Positions 10,973 to 20,752 of a stretch of DNA of 64,000 nt are shown here, piece after piece. Position 1 is the stretch's first letter; the number at the start of each line of letters is the position of its first letter. Source of the DNA: Phytophthora sp. 'mugwort'. Its lineage: Eukaryota > Oomycota > Peronosporomycetes > Peronosporales > Peronosporaceae. The DNA is taken from positions 310,001 to 374,000 of the forward strand of contig JAUCEF010000014.1 of assembly GCA_033558025.1 (NCBI GenBank), read 5' to 3'. The translations under genes and the position numbers were made by a program. Under the pieces are notes generated by a model. The model worked only from the letters and a program-made list of their open reading frames with translations. It was not told the DNA's origin and searched no databases.

Positions 10973-11959
10973 ATGAAGCTCAGCAGTATTCACGCCCTCC
11001 TCGTCGTCGCCGCCTCCTTGGCTGCTCATGCTACGGCAGACTTTAAAGTCACTCCGGAGCCTATCGTGAAGGCCGCCACCTCGAAGAACGTCAAGTATGT
11101 TAAGCAATGGAAGCTGAGTGGTGATAAAGCTCAGTCGATTGACTCCATTGACCTGAGCCTCGCTGGCAACGCGTACGTGAGCTACGTGAGCGGGCTCCCC
11201 ACTGGCGTCCTTGGTTACGTGAACGTGTCGGGTGACTCGCGTGATATCGTCAATGCTGTGACCGTGAGCAAGGATGTTGACAATGACAACGACCTTGACG
11301 ATTTGTTCGACGACGATAACAACGGCGGAGAGCTCAACGTCTGGCTTGGCAACACGGCGACTGGTGGCCATTTGCTCACTGAGATCTTCCTGGCCACCCC
11401 CGATGCTGTGACTGATGTGAAGAGCCAGCGATCGGCCCAGGTGGTCATCGAGGACGGTGTGCTAGTGAAGAAGAGCAAGCGCGCTGAACTGCAGATTGAT
11501 TCGACTGGCTCGAGTGCTGTATTTGTCTCAGCCCCGAAGACTGCAGTGAGCGTGGACCAACTCAGTCTGGAAACGAAGGGCTCTGCGACCATTCAATACA
11601 ACGTGAAGAGTCTGTACGTCCGCTCTGAATTGCAGATGGATGCTCAAGGCTCTTCGCTCATTGACGTGATCACGGACTCCGCCAAGACCTCTCAGCTGGA
11701 GCTGGATGCCATGGGGGCAAGTTCGATCTGCATTTCTGCAAAGAAGGTGACAACAACGTGGCGTGACATCGAAGGCAAGAACCAGATTTCTTTCCCCAAC
11801 TCGGCCAAGAAGCACGGCACCAAGGGTACTTTTGACTGTAAAAATGACAAGCTTCCAGCCCGCGAGGCAGCTAAGATCACCGCTTCCAACACTGGACTGA
11901 ACAAGGGAAACAACTACCTCGATGACGACGACAAGGACGACGACTCCACTGACAACTAA
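10973..11959 (+). CDS. Secreted beta-helix-like protein, GIN/DUF2807-type repeats (paralog 1)
   Basis: This is a 328-residue protein. The ATG at 10973 is chosen because it begins a clean signal peptide (MKLSSIHALLVVAASLAAHA, cleavage after ATA) and follows the initiator at a short distance. The mature part has repeating strands of the type ELQIDSTGSSAVFVSA, ELQMDAQGSSLIDVI and LELDAMGASSICISA. These resemble the right-handed helix of bacterial-type head-GIN/DUF2807 domains. Two Asp-rich patches stand out, one after VSKDV (about residues 100-115) and the C-terminal DDDDKDDD tail. Paralogs lie at 20753 and 22884. Unlike them it lacks a hydrophobic C-terminal tail, so it should be released and not GPI-anchored. 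Function is unknown; a cell-wall or matrix role is a guess. Confidence 0.85.
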   Translation: MKLSSIHALLVVAASLAAHATADFKVTPEPIVKAATSKNVKYVKQWKLSGDKAQSIDSIDLSLAGNAYVSYVSGLPTGVLGYVNVSGDSRDIVNAVTVSKDVDNDNDLDDLFDDDNNGGELNVWLGNTATGGHLLTEIFLATPDAVTDVKSQRSAQVVIEDGVLVKKSKRAELQIDSTGSSAVFVSAPKTAVSVDQLSLETKGSATIQYNVKSLYVRSELQMDAQGSSLIDVITDSAKTSQLELDAMGASSICISAKKVTTTWRDIEGKNQISFPNSAKKHGTKGTFDCKNDKLPAREAAKITASNTGLNKGNNYLDDDDKDDDSTDN

Positions 11960-12559
11960 TTTCAAGCTCAAGAAAAGAAATCGATAGCGGCTTTTTAGTC
12001 TCATAAAGGTCAAATATGATGTTGAAGGCGTTGAGCTTCGCCTGCTGATACGGTTCTGTGCATTTCGCTGAGTTACCTTCTTAATATGCGCTGGTCAACA
12101 CATGACTCTTGAAAGGCTCACGAGTAACCGACTGTGTTCATGGTCTGCCTTATTCATATTGCCACTTAAATTGATTGCCACTTTAATTTTGCTCCCAATA
12201 TCACGAATTATATGTTTTATCACGTCGCAACTGTGTGTCGTACGCTTTGGGTTTACGAACAGATATTTAAAAGTAATCGCAATTCTTAGCTAACTCTAGG
12301 GACCTGTGAGCAAGCCGGTGTGTAGCTAATTGGCTCACCGCCACCCCGTTCTGCGGGAGATCTGCATGCAAGTGATGGTAGAGCAGGTGCATAGCTCTCT
12401 GCATCTCGTAGTTGTGGAGACTTGTCCAACAAGTGCTTGATTCAGAAGCGTGAAGATAATGTACAGGATCGTGACTACCTCGGAATATCCATTCTTGATT
12501 CATGCACACAGCGATCGCTTTGCGGAGCAAGTGAACCTACATGTACATTAACGTGGTCT
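11960..12559. other. 3' flank of paralog 1, no gene seen
   Basis: AT-rich sequence with no supportable open frame or repeat. The first 100 bp are presumably the 3' untranslated region of the upstream gene. Confidence 0.5.
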
Positions 12560-13181
12560 CTAAGGATGTCTAGGGGTACTCTAGATGTCATTTTATGCAC
12601 AGGTTGAGTGGACGATGTAACCTAAACCAATACGTCTGTCCACTAGCGTACGCCAAGAGAAAGAACGCGCGAAGTTACTGGATCCTAATGTGAATTCTCA
12701 GGAATTCTTAGAACTGACACTTCCAACGAGGGCTCATCAGAGTTATTGTACTTATTTAAATCCAGTAGTTCCAAAGTTCCGAAATCTGATTTGAACCGGT
12801 TCCAAGTCACAGAACCGATGTAACATCAACAATTCTGATCATTATAGGTTTTATACACAATGCGGGACTAAGTTCCTACCTCCAAAAAAAAGAACCAACA
12901 TTGTCTATCTCTTCTTTCTCTTCTATACACCTACCCCCTCTATAAATTTTTATATAAAATTTAGGAACCTCGGAACCCAAGCACCAACAGCAGATGCAAC
13001 TTAACCACACCCCTTCTAGATATTAAAAGTTGGTTCCGAACATTTCGATCCCGAAGAACCACAATTCGCCAAATAATTGCAATTCACTACAGAATTGACG
13101 TACCATAGCAACTCTAGTAAGTACGGCATGTTTTGGAGCTGGTTCGGAACCCGGTTCTGGAACCTCGGAAACCGAAATATT
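12560..13181 (+). repeat. Left arm of the palindrome
   Basis: This is the 622-bp arm, inverted at 13496-14117. The outer end reads CTAAGGATGTCTAGGGGTAC and the inner end reads AACCTCGGAAACCGAAA. It contains several inverted GGTTCC/GGAACC motifs. Confidence 0.92.
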
Positions 13182-13260
13182 TTTTATTTCTGATAAATAT
13201 ATACATCAATATAAGAAGCTATAGAAGCTAAAAATTTGGAAATCCTACTTGAGAAATAAA

Positions 13261-13482
13261 ATGATTGGCCGAGTCTACAGAATCATTCATCTCGAAAGTG
13301 ACCTATGCTATATTGGTTCTACTATCAACAAAATAACAACGTCTGCATCGTCCGGGAGTGTCACGCGGTCGACGGGATGTCAACGTGTTGCCGTCTTCGC
13401 CCACCAGCTCGAACCACTTCCGCTTCATTGCTTCTCTCCAACAGAGCAAATTCGAGAACGACAGCAAGACGGAAAGAAATAA
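13261..13482 (+). pseudogene. GIY-YIG endonuclease N-terminal fragment
   Basis: The 73-codon frame begins MIGRVYRIIHLESDLCYIGST. The VY and YIG elements are 11 residues apart, as in GIY-YIG nucleases, and the run into GST fits the family. After STINKI the text no longer resembles the family: the catalytic Arg helix and the later Glu are missing, so it is a truncated remnant of a domain that is usually about 90-100 residues. The ATG at 13261 is preferred over an upstream TTG. GIY-YIG domains accompany some eukaryotic mobile elements (for example Penelope-like retroelements) and many phages and large viruses. Which source applies here is open. Confidence 0.65.
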
Positions 13483-13495
13483 CCTCAGATGAGGT

Positions 13496-14117
13496 AATGT
13501 TTCGGTTTCCGAGGTTCCAGAACCGGGTTCCGAACCAGCTCCAAAACATGCCGTACTTACTAGAGTTGCTATGGTACGTCAATTCTGTAGTGAATTGCAA
13601 TTATTTGGCGAATTGTGGTTCTTCGGGATCGAAATGTTCGGAACCAACTTTTAATATCTAGAAGGGGTGTGGTTAAGTTGCATCTGCTGTTGGTGCTTGG
13701 GTTCCGAGGTTCCTAAATTTTATATAAAAATTTATAGAGGGGGTAGGTGTATAGAAGAGAAAGAAGAGATAGACAATGTTGGTTCTTTTTTTTGGAGGTA
13801 GGAACTTAGTCCCGCATTGTGTATAAAACCTATAATGATCAGAATTGTTGATGTTACATCGGTTCTGTGACTTGGAACCGGTTCAAATCAGATTTCGGAA
13901 CTTTGGAACTACTGGATTTAAATAAGTACAATAACTCTGATGAGCCCTCGTTGGAAGTGTCAGTTCTAAGAATTCCTGAGAATTCACATTAGGATCCAGT
14001 AACTTCGCGCGTTCTTTCTCTTGGCGTACGCTAGTGGACAGACGTATTGGTTTAAGTTACATCGTCCACTCAACCTGTGCATAAAATGACATCTAGAGTA
14101 CCCCTAGACATCCTTAG
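13496..14117 (-). repeat. Right arm of the palindrome
   Basis: This is the inverted partner of 12560-13181. The terminal segment reads AGAGTACCCCTAGACATCCT followed by TAG. The TTA at 14114-14116 directly precedes GGGGATGTTTC, where a Harbinger element may have inserted. Confidence 0.92.
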
Positions 14118-14314
14118 GGGATGTTTCATTCGGGGGTAAGTTAACTGGGGCAACTTCTCGACCAATCAGAGCCCTGTATTTTTGCCCCAGCTGCCCTGAT
14201 CTTTTTGGCCAGGACACCTGGGGCAACTTCGGCAAATTAATCCCTGTCAAATCCGATTTGCTGCTTTAGAAGCACTGGTTGGCATCACTCGCAAAGCCTC
14301 TGGCTTGGACAGTC

Positions 14315-15346
14315 ATGGAGGGCATGCCTGACGAGCTTCGTGTCATCTTAGGTGGAACAGCACTAGCTACCAGTTCGTCCGCCCCTGTCGCACGCATGCC
14401 AACAGCAGGGGTGGGCACATCGTGGAGGCACCTGCTCAGGGCCATACGCAAGATCAGACCCCGACACGAAGTCTTAACTGGACTGCGGAAGAAGTACGTT
14501 GGTCCTAATTCTTACTGCTAAGCATTACTAAGTTTTCCATGTGTCCCTGCAGACGATCAAGCTGCTCAAGCTAAGGTTTAAGGACGTAGCGATCCTTGAA
14601 AAGTTTACTACTCAGCGGGGTACGGAAATCTTGTCAAAGTTCAATTAGTGTGAATATATGAACGTCAACTAATCCCACTTTTTCTTGGCGTTCTAGAAAA
14701 AAAAGACGAAGACGACAATTGGGAGCTAGTTGCAGCTGCATTTCCTACCCGGAGTGCTGCAAAATGCCGCGATCGTCTAAAGACACTCGTCAAGCAATAC
14801 AAGGTTTGCTGTATTCATTGATCTGACCCGGAGATTTTGTCGCTAATTAATGTTCTACGCTTTGTATTTATCAAATTGATTTAGCGGCTCACGCAAGAAA
14901 TTTTTACAGCAATCGGAAATCGCGAGGGACCCAAATATCCCGTGTATTGGGATCTACTTGTAGACTGCTTGGCTCCGTTTCCTGACTTGCGTGGCCTCAC
15001 GGTGGGAGGATCCCATGTTGAAACGCCAGAAGTGGCAGGAGGGAATTTAAGGGAAGAAACCCGGGACTCCAACACTTCTGGACCTCCTCCAAGCAAGAAG
15101 CAGAAGGTTTGTGGCACCAGCAAAAAGGTTGCTACAGCCGCACCTGTTGCCCGAATTTGCGAGTCAATCGAAAAGCTTATTGGAATGATGGGGCCTCGAG
15201 AAAACGAAGTTGCCATAGTGCCACCTGCGGTCCAAGGTGAGATTGCTTCGCTCCGCTCAGATCTGTCATCTGTGAATATTAAAGTCGATGCTCTAGCAGA
15301 TGCCGCTGGAGAGCTAGTACAGCATCTTCGAAACTCAACTGAGTAG
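14315..15346 (+). CDS. Myb/SANT-like DNA-binding partner protein of a Harbinger element, four exons
   Basis: Exons are about 14315-14493, 14553-14619, 14697-14803 and 14885-15346, with canonical GT-AG introns of 59, 77 and 81 bp whose phases all agree. The spliced product has a Myb/SANT-like core: NWTAEETIKLLKLRFKD, then DDNWELVAAAFPTRSAAKCR and DRLKTLVKQYK. It continues RLTQEIFTAIGNREGPKYP..YWDLLVDCL and a basic PPPSKKQK patch, and ends in a helical coiled tail (SLRSDLSSVNIKVDALADAAGEL). The 5' end is uncertain. The frame of exon 1 has no ATG after the stop at 14329, and reaching the ATG at 14315 needs a one-base shift about 14410-14455, so it may be mildly broken there. Harbinger transposition is known to need such a partner. 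Confidence 0.7.
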
Positions 15347-15512
15347 GTTCTATTAACGAGTGCATAGTTGCCGCAAAGAAAAGTTCCTTTTGGTCTCGCC
15401 TAAACGTAATTCAGTTGGGATTTGATTCGGTATCACTTGAGCATCTTCATTTCGTGCAGAAGCATCTCATCTTCTACAGAGTTCATTTCTTAGTCCGAAA
15501 TAACAATGTCGT

Positions 15513-16541
15513 TTAGTGTCTCCAAGGCCTTGGCATCTTGTTGGCATCTTGCAGAATACAGAAGTTGTGAAGCACGACGCACGCCCCAATCACGGTGCCG
15601 TCAATTTGCTCTTTGTGGCTCTCTAATTCACGCCGCAGAATTTGAAATCTGCCTTTCAGAGCGCCAAATGCGCACTCTACTGGAATGCGTGTCCGGGAAT
15701 GAGCCAGGTTGTAGGTATTGATGTCAGGAGACGTTCGAGCATCATGCTCGAACAGGGTGAGTAAATACTCCCGAAGCATGTACCCACCGTCAGCAAGGAA
15801 ATGATGATTAAAAGGGATCAGGCTCTTCACATTGGCGCCGATCCAGCTGCTTGACCACAGGGTGCAGTCGTTGCTGCTTTCAGGTCTGATTGTAAACTCC
15901 AGGAACAGTTTGTTGCTGTCCACTTGCTTGCATGTTGTAGGCTGTGAAATGCTTCCGACAATATCAGCCCCAAAAGTTAGTTGGGCGCGATCGCTTGATG
16001 AGAGTATCATCGACCGCGCCAACCACGCGATCAAAACCGGCAATATCCTTAAAGCCATTAGCCACCTCATTCCAATCGGTATCAGTGCGCGGAAGTGAAC
16101 GAAGTGCTTGCGGTCGTCGTAAAGCACACGGCAGATCGAAAAATATGCACGCGATGCTGTTGACATGATCATTCCAAATTGACCTGCAACATCAGATAGT
16201 GATCCACGGGAGCCAAGATAGCGCAACGTCAGCGCAAGCTTCATCTACAGTGAGTACTTGGTCCGGTTGTCCTCTGGCGGATGCCCGTAGTTGTGAGACT
16301 AGCGGCGTCGAAAATAAGTTGCCAGAACTTTCAAACACGGTCGAGACATTCGAAATGCCCGGCGGAATGCCTCATCAGAAGCCTTGTAATTTTCGTCGAA
16401 GTAGTTGTTGCTGACAGTTAGCTCTCTCAAAGCTTCTCCCCTTAAGCTTCTCCCTTCACCGGCACAAACAGCACCAACCAGGCGTGATAACAATAACACC
16501 AAAATGATATTGAAATCATCCACGTGTATTGAACCATCCAT
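15513..16541 (-). pseudogene. HARBI1-like DDE transposase of the second Harbinger element
   Basis: The N-terminus (MDGSIHVDDFNIILVLLL.., 16541) contains DEAFRRAFRMSRPCLKVLA, typical of Harbinger transposases. A TAG at about 16299 breaks the frame and a further shift is needed near 16241. From 16244 the text continues KLALTLRYLGSRGSLSDVAGQ, then FLADGGYMLREYLLTLF, TYNLAHSRTRIPVECAFGAL and a VIGACVVLHNFCI end, the last three being DDE_Tnp_4 hallmarks. It is inactive because of the breaks. The SANT-like partner lies convergent at 14315-15346. Confidence 0.85.
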
Positions 16542-16549
16542 TGCGTGCT

Positions 16550-16830
16550 GCCTAGTCCTGGCGGCGTAGCTCCTGCTAGTCCTGGTTGCTGTTTCTTGCG
16601 CGGGGGCGAAGGTGTTGGTCCTGGTTGGGGCGAAGGTGTTGGCCCTGGTTGGGGCGAAGGTGTTGATCCTGGTGGCGGGGCTGCTGCTGGTCCTGATGGT
16701 TGAGCTGCTGCTGGTTCTGGTGGTTGAGATGCTGCTGTTCTTGGCGGGGCGAAGGTGTTGGACCTGGTGCTGGCGGTTGGGGCTGCTGGGCCTTGGTGCT
16801 TGAGCTACTTGGTGGTCACGAACACGTGCT
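16550..16830 (-). repeat. Tandem micro-repeat linking piggyBac and Harbinger frames
   Basis: Short units of the type GTTGGGGCGAAGGTGTTG recur with GGTCCTGGT spacers. On the minus strand they encode Thr/Ser-rich repeats such as TNTFAPTRANTFAPTR. The repeat keeps one reading frame open between the end of the piggyBac zinc-binding tail and the start codon of the Harbinger transposase. Confidence 0.7.
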
Positions 16831-19441
16831 GACAGAGACAAACGTTGGAGAACGCAGTAGTCGGTGACCTCCGTGGCGTATCTGCCCTCCCACATGCACA
16901 CTACACACTTCTGTCGCTTCCAATTTGATTCTGGGTATAGCTGCTTGGAGGAAATCGCAGAGCACCTCTTCTGGGGGCTACCGAGGCCTTCGTCGACGTC
17001 GCATCTTCCAGCTACCCACACTGCACTTGACGGCGACATTGCTTCGTCTACCTCCGCCGGTGCGTCCAACGAGCCTACGTCGGTGTAAAACATGCGTCGT
17101 TCACTAGGCGCCTCTTTCCATTTTCCAGACAGAAATTCAGAGCTGAGCTGGGCGATGAAACGCGATTGGATCGCGATCATTAGTCTGTCCGAGTGCCAAC
17201 TTGCGCGTGAAGTACGCGTTGGAGCGCGCGATATCCACGAGCGCGAGGCCCAGCTTCTTGTACCAATTCTTGAAAGATTGTCTATCCGCCAGAGAGAACC
17301 TCCCTCGTACTTGGTCGATTCTGTCGACGCCCTGCATGTGGCGTTGGCGTTGTATTCTTTGATGCATGTTGGGGCGCTGAAAGTTCGCTTTTCGGAGCGG
17401 ACTTGGCGAGCCACAGTAGTGAGTGTTGAAGCACCGGCATTAGAAATTACGGTGACGATGGCGCTATCATACCACGAAGCCGCCACCGTGTTGCGATCAG
17501 CAGAAACCGCTTGTCGAGAGGTTCCCCGAGTGCAATCCTTCTTCTCGATCACGACGTGCCTTGGAAAGTGTGCACTGGACTTCCTCACCGTCCCACGTCC
17601 ATACAGACCTTTTAGACGCATAGCATCAAGTAGCTGCACAGAGGTGTAGTAGTTGTCGGTGTTGACAATGCGACCGGTGCCATACACAGGCCGAACTACT
17701 TCCAGTACACACTGCCGCATTGACGAGGATACTGCTAACTCATCGCTCAGGGCTTGAGCCTCCGCTTGCGTCGTCACGCCTGCAAGCCGCTCCGCCACAT
17801 CGCTCGGACAGTGTAGCCGAAAGTTTAGCGAAATCCACGTGGTGAAACAACAGAGCATATAGAGGCGAAAATGATACTTCCCTGTTGGCTTCATAGGTTA
17901 TACATAATCAGCGGTTTGCCGTACTTCGACCTGCACGCGACACTTGCTTTGTCGAGAGCTACGTTTCGTCCTGGAGCAACATACTCGGGGCCTGTCATCT
18001 TGAGCAGATTGAGTAGAGGCCTGATTCTAGCTGCCTGGTCGTGATTAGCGTTGTTCGCTTCAACGCACTGAAAGCAAAATGCTGGTCGAAGCTGCTTGAA
18101 CCGACGAATAGGCATGACTGCATCAAGGCTAACGGAGGTTCCTCCGAAAACTGCAGTTTCCACCTGCTCTCCCCGGTAGTTGCTGTACTCGCCTTTATCA
18201 ACTAGCTCCATGTAGAACAGCACCCCGAGAAATGTCATGATCTCATCCAGAGCAAAAGGTTTCGCAAGTGCAATGCCATGCACGGGTCGTAGCTGTTTTG
18301 TTTCTCCAACAACTTGTTGCCAAAAACGATACCGAAATGTACGCGAAGAAGCTTGCCGAAGCTGAGTGCTCGAATATATGCTTGAACGGAGGAAGCAGAT
18401 ATGTCGTAGTACTGCCGTCCGGGTGCCGGAACAAGTCTTCGGGTTCCTCGCTCTGCGCACCAGGCTCGAAACGCATATTCTTTATGGATTCCACCTCCGC
18501 TAGCGTTGTTGGAAGCTCCATCGGTGGATCAGACATCTCCATGCATTCCTCCATTTCATCAATGCTGCCCTCCACTTGAATTTGTTCTCCTTCGTCGACC
18601 GCACAGAGGTGGCCCAAGCCTACTCGTGAAGAGCCGTGCAGGGATCGGTAGTTAGCGTTCCCGCGCTGCATCATGCTGAATTTTCAAGTATTCATCTTTT
18701 CTCTGGTACTGCGAGTCCAGCCATTGCACCTGAAACATCGCTCCTTTGATGATCCGACACACGCGCCCGACAAGAAAAGCATTTCCCACACCCGCATACT
18801 TGTCCTTGGTCTTCTTCCGTTTTGTCCACCCCTCCTGCTCTGGTGAAAAGGCTACAAGTGAGTGTGTCAACGTACAATCCCGGAATGAGCGGTGGTCGGG
18901 CCGGACTGTTTCGAGGCGTTCCAGCTGATGGCGTCGCCGGCGAACCTGTATATTGCACGATGCCGGCACACGATGAGGGAACGCTGGCCTCAATTTCGGC
19001 AGTATCTGTCGCAGGGGCGCTGGTGAACGAGGTTTCTCCTGGGGGTGATACACTCTGTATCAATGCTAGGCTCGATTGCGTCGCGAGAGACACATTGCCT
19101 TGGGCATGAAACAGTGCCTGTACAAGGTTGCGCTTCGGTGACGCATTGGGTTTTGCAGGACGACCTCGCTTTCGTGTAGGCTCGTTGTCGTTCGTAGTCT
19201 TTGGCTTGTTCTTTGAGCCCTTCCGCCTGCCCCGCTTTCGCTTTGGCGCTGAGGCTGGACCGGACTCTGCCCCGCGCAAGAGACCGAGGTTCCCGTCCCC
19301 GCTGCCGCCGCCGGACGCTGCCCCGCACAAGCGTATAATGGTCTCGTTCTCATTGCCTTCACCAGGCGCCACCCCGCCTAAATTTTTACTCTGATGGCTC
19401 TCCATGCTCGTCGTGGGTGTTTCTGGAAACTGAACAGTCAA
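16800..19441 (-). pseudogene. piggyBac-type transposase (PGBD-like), multiply frameshifted
   Basis: The minus-strand pieces in order are as follows. First an N-terminal basic region with two AT-hook-like motifs (KRGRRKGSK, RKRGRPAKP; 19441-18860). Then a short globular part with GRVCRIIKGAMFQVQWLD (about 18760). Then the DDE domain, starting FWQQVVGETK (about 18320) with FLGVLFYMELVDKGEYSN, GRNVALDKASVACRSKYG (first catalytic Asp region, about 17950), NTDNYYTS (second Asp, about 17660) and GVDRIDQVRGRFSLADR (third Asp region, about 17330). Last is a CVVCMWEGRYATEVTDYC zinc-binding end (about 16880). Frame changes occur near 18860, 18670, 18300, 17893 and 17400-17330; the one at 17893 looks like a single missing base between MYN and MKPTGK. 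TTAA ends were not identified. Confidence 0.85.
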
Positions 19442-20689
19442 TTGCGATCGTCAAAATCAGCCGCAATTTGCATAGTTAAATCAAGATAAATGCTTAACTC
19501 GCCCTTTTGAAGCTATGAAGCAAGTTACTGCTAGAAGTGCCAGCTTTGCTACAGTAGGTGATGAAAAGGTACGCACTACGCACATACAACTCGTGAATGA
19601 GATAACTATCTGTGCAGGGTCACCAATAGTACGGCGGTCGCTGACGCAGGTATCGGTATACGACTGCTTCGCTAGCATGCCGGACACTCTTGCCCTCTCT
19701 CACACATGGATGACTGACGCGATAGATTTCAAGCGGGGAACTGATATCTTACGCGATCTGGTTCAGGATCTGCTGCCTTACGTCATTACGCCAGTCAAAC
19801 GAACAGCCAATCAAGTGCCGCGATCGTGAGAAAAGCGGTGGAAACGTATTTTAGACCAATCGGAAAAATGACCAGCTGGCAGGTGCGGTAGTACCGTGGC
19901 GTATGAAAGGGGGCAAAATGCCCCCTTTCATCATATCTTCGCGACCTAACCCTCCTAAATCCAATTCTCCTTCCACTATCCAGAAAGGACAGCTTCTAGG
20001 CGAGTACCGTGGTTTATGAAGGGGGCAAAATGCCCCCTTTGGGTTGCTTAACATCTTAATTTGTATGGTATAGTTGATTGAGTGAAACCGCGAGTCTGCC
20101 CGCGTGCACGAAAGGGTTAATGTACCTTGTAGTACCACAGCATAATCAAAATTAATCTTCAAGTTCAACGCATTAATTTCCAGCAGTTTGTCGCAAACAT
20201 CTGACAAATATCACTTATCCGTCTTTTGTTGCGGCTGGTGTTGCAGCTTTTGCGTACATGTACCAATTAATAATAGTTGAAACGTTTTGAGTGCCTGTAC
20301 GAACTGAAAGTCTTCGCTTCTGCGATACAAAAGGTTGAAAGGCATGCATGTACAGTACTTCGTATACGAGAAACTGAACCTCAATATGAATTCCCAATCG
20401 CTCGCTTTGCATCGCCGCACCACGGCAACCTCAGCTGCACCGGCATGGGAAAGCCGCGCCAACCTGTGAACCTATTTTCCACCAGCGGCTGTCGCAGCAT
20501 TGCTTTGCGTTAGGCAAGAGCAGAGACGCGCCTCGTGGGGGTTCCTTTTTCCTCGACGCTCGGCACGACGCCGCGACACTCGCGCAGACAAGACCAGCAG
20601 TAGACGGGATCACTGTTTGCGAGACTGGCTCATGTGTTGCTCCTAAGTGTACACACGGTGTCCGAGGGCTGTTTACCGAGCATAACGAT
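19442..20689. other. Repeat-bearing intergenic region before paralog 2
   Basis: There is no supportable gene. Two related hairpin-forming repeats lie at 19891-19930 and 20004-20040 (listed separately). Open frames at 19515-19829 and 20277-20513 have no recognisable domain. Confidence 0.5.
19891..20040. repeat. Two direct copies of a hairpin-forming motif
   Basis: GTACCGTGG followed by TATGAA and the palindrome AAGGGGGCAAAATGCCCCCTT occurs at 19891-19930 and again at 20004-20040, separated by 73 bp. Each copy can form a 9-10 bp G/C-rich stem with a short AAAAT loop. They may be ends of a small element or tandem protein-binding sites. Confidence 0.7.
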
Positions 20690-20705
20690 CCTCATTCTTC
20701 AACTC
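20689..20705 (+). promoter_or_regulatory. Oomycete initiator plus flanking motif upstream of paralog 2
   Basis: TCCTCATTCTTCAACTC fits the oomycete consensus GCTCATTYYNCAWTTT at most positions. It lies 64 bp before the ATG at 20753, almost the same spacing as at paralog 1. Confidence 0.65.
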
Positions 20706-20752
20706 GATTGATAACCAGCAAGTCTCTGAGCTGCCACCAGTTTCCTACATCC

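Larger units (their letters stand above)
12560..14117. mobile_element. Near-perfect 1558-bp palindromic (foldback) element with a GIY-YIG fragment in its spacer
   Basis: Positions 12560-13181 and 13496-14117 are inverted copies with no net insertion or deletion: paired coordinates always sum to 26677. The three 60-bp blocks I compared in detail agree except for one mismatch (12622 against 14055). The spacer is 314 bp and starts a GIY-YIG nuclease-like frame at 13261. The arms have no long open frames but are rich in GGTTC/GAACC motifs. The high arm identity implies recent formation or correction. It is a mobile element by inference from its structure and from the TE-rich setting; no target duplication is visible. 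The right end touches the start of a Harbinger-like segment after TTA. Confidence 0.8.
14117..16541. mobile_element. Second PIF/Harbinger-like element (boundaries approximate)
   Basis: It contains a Myb/SANT-like gene on the plus strand (to 15346) and a HARBI1-like transposase on the minus strand (16541-15513), the convergent two-gene plan of Harbinger transposons. The left edge is placed at GGGGATGTTTC.. after TTA, the preferred Harbinger target. No matching inverted end was found to the right, where the frame merges with piggyBac sequence, so the right end is only a coding limit. Confidence 0.7.

Noticed and set aside
11215..12013. Long minus-strand frames opposite paralog 1
   Set aside because: They mirror the codon pattern of the real secreted-protein gene and have no start context or domain.
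16299..17894. 531-residue open frame as a single host gene
   Set aside because: It is a run-through of a frameshifted piggyBac into a Harbinger transposase; neither domain is complete.
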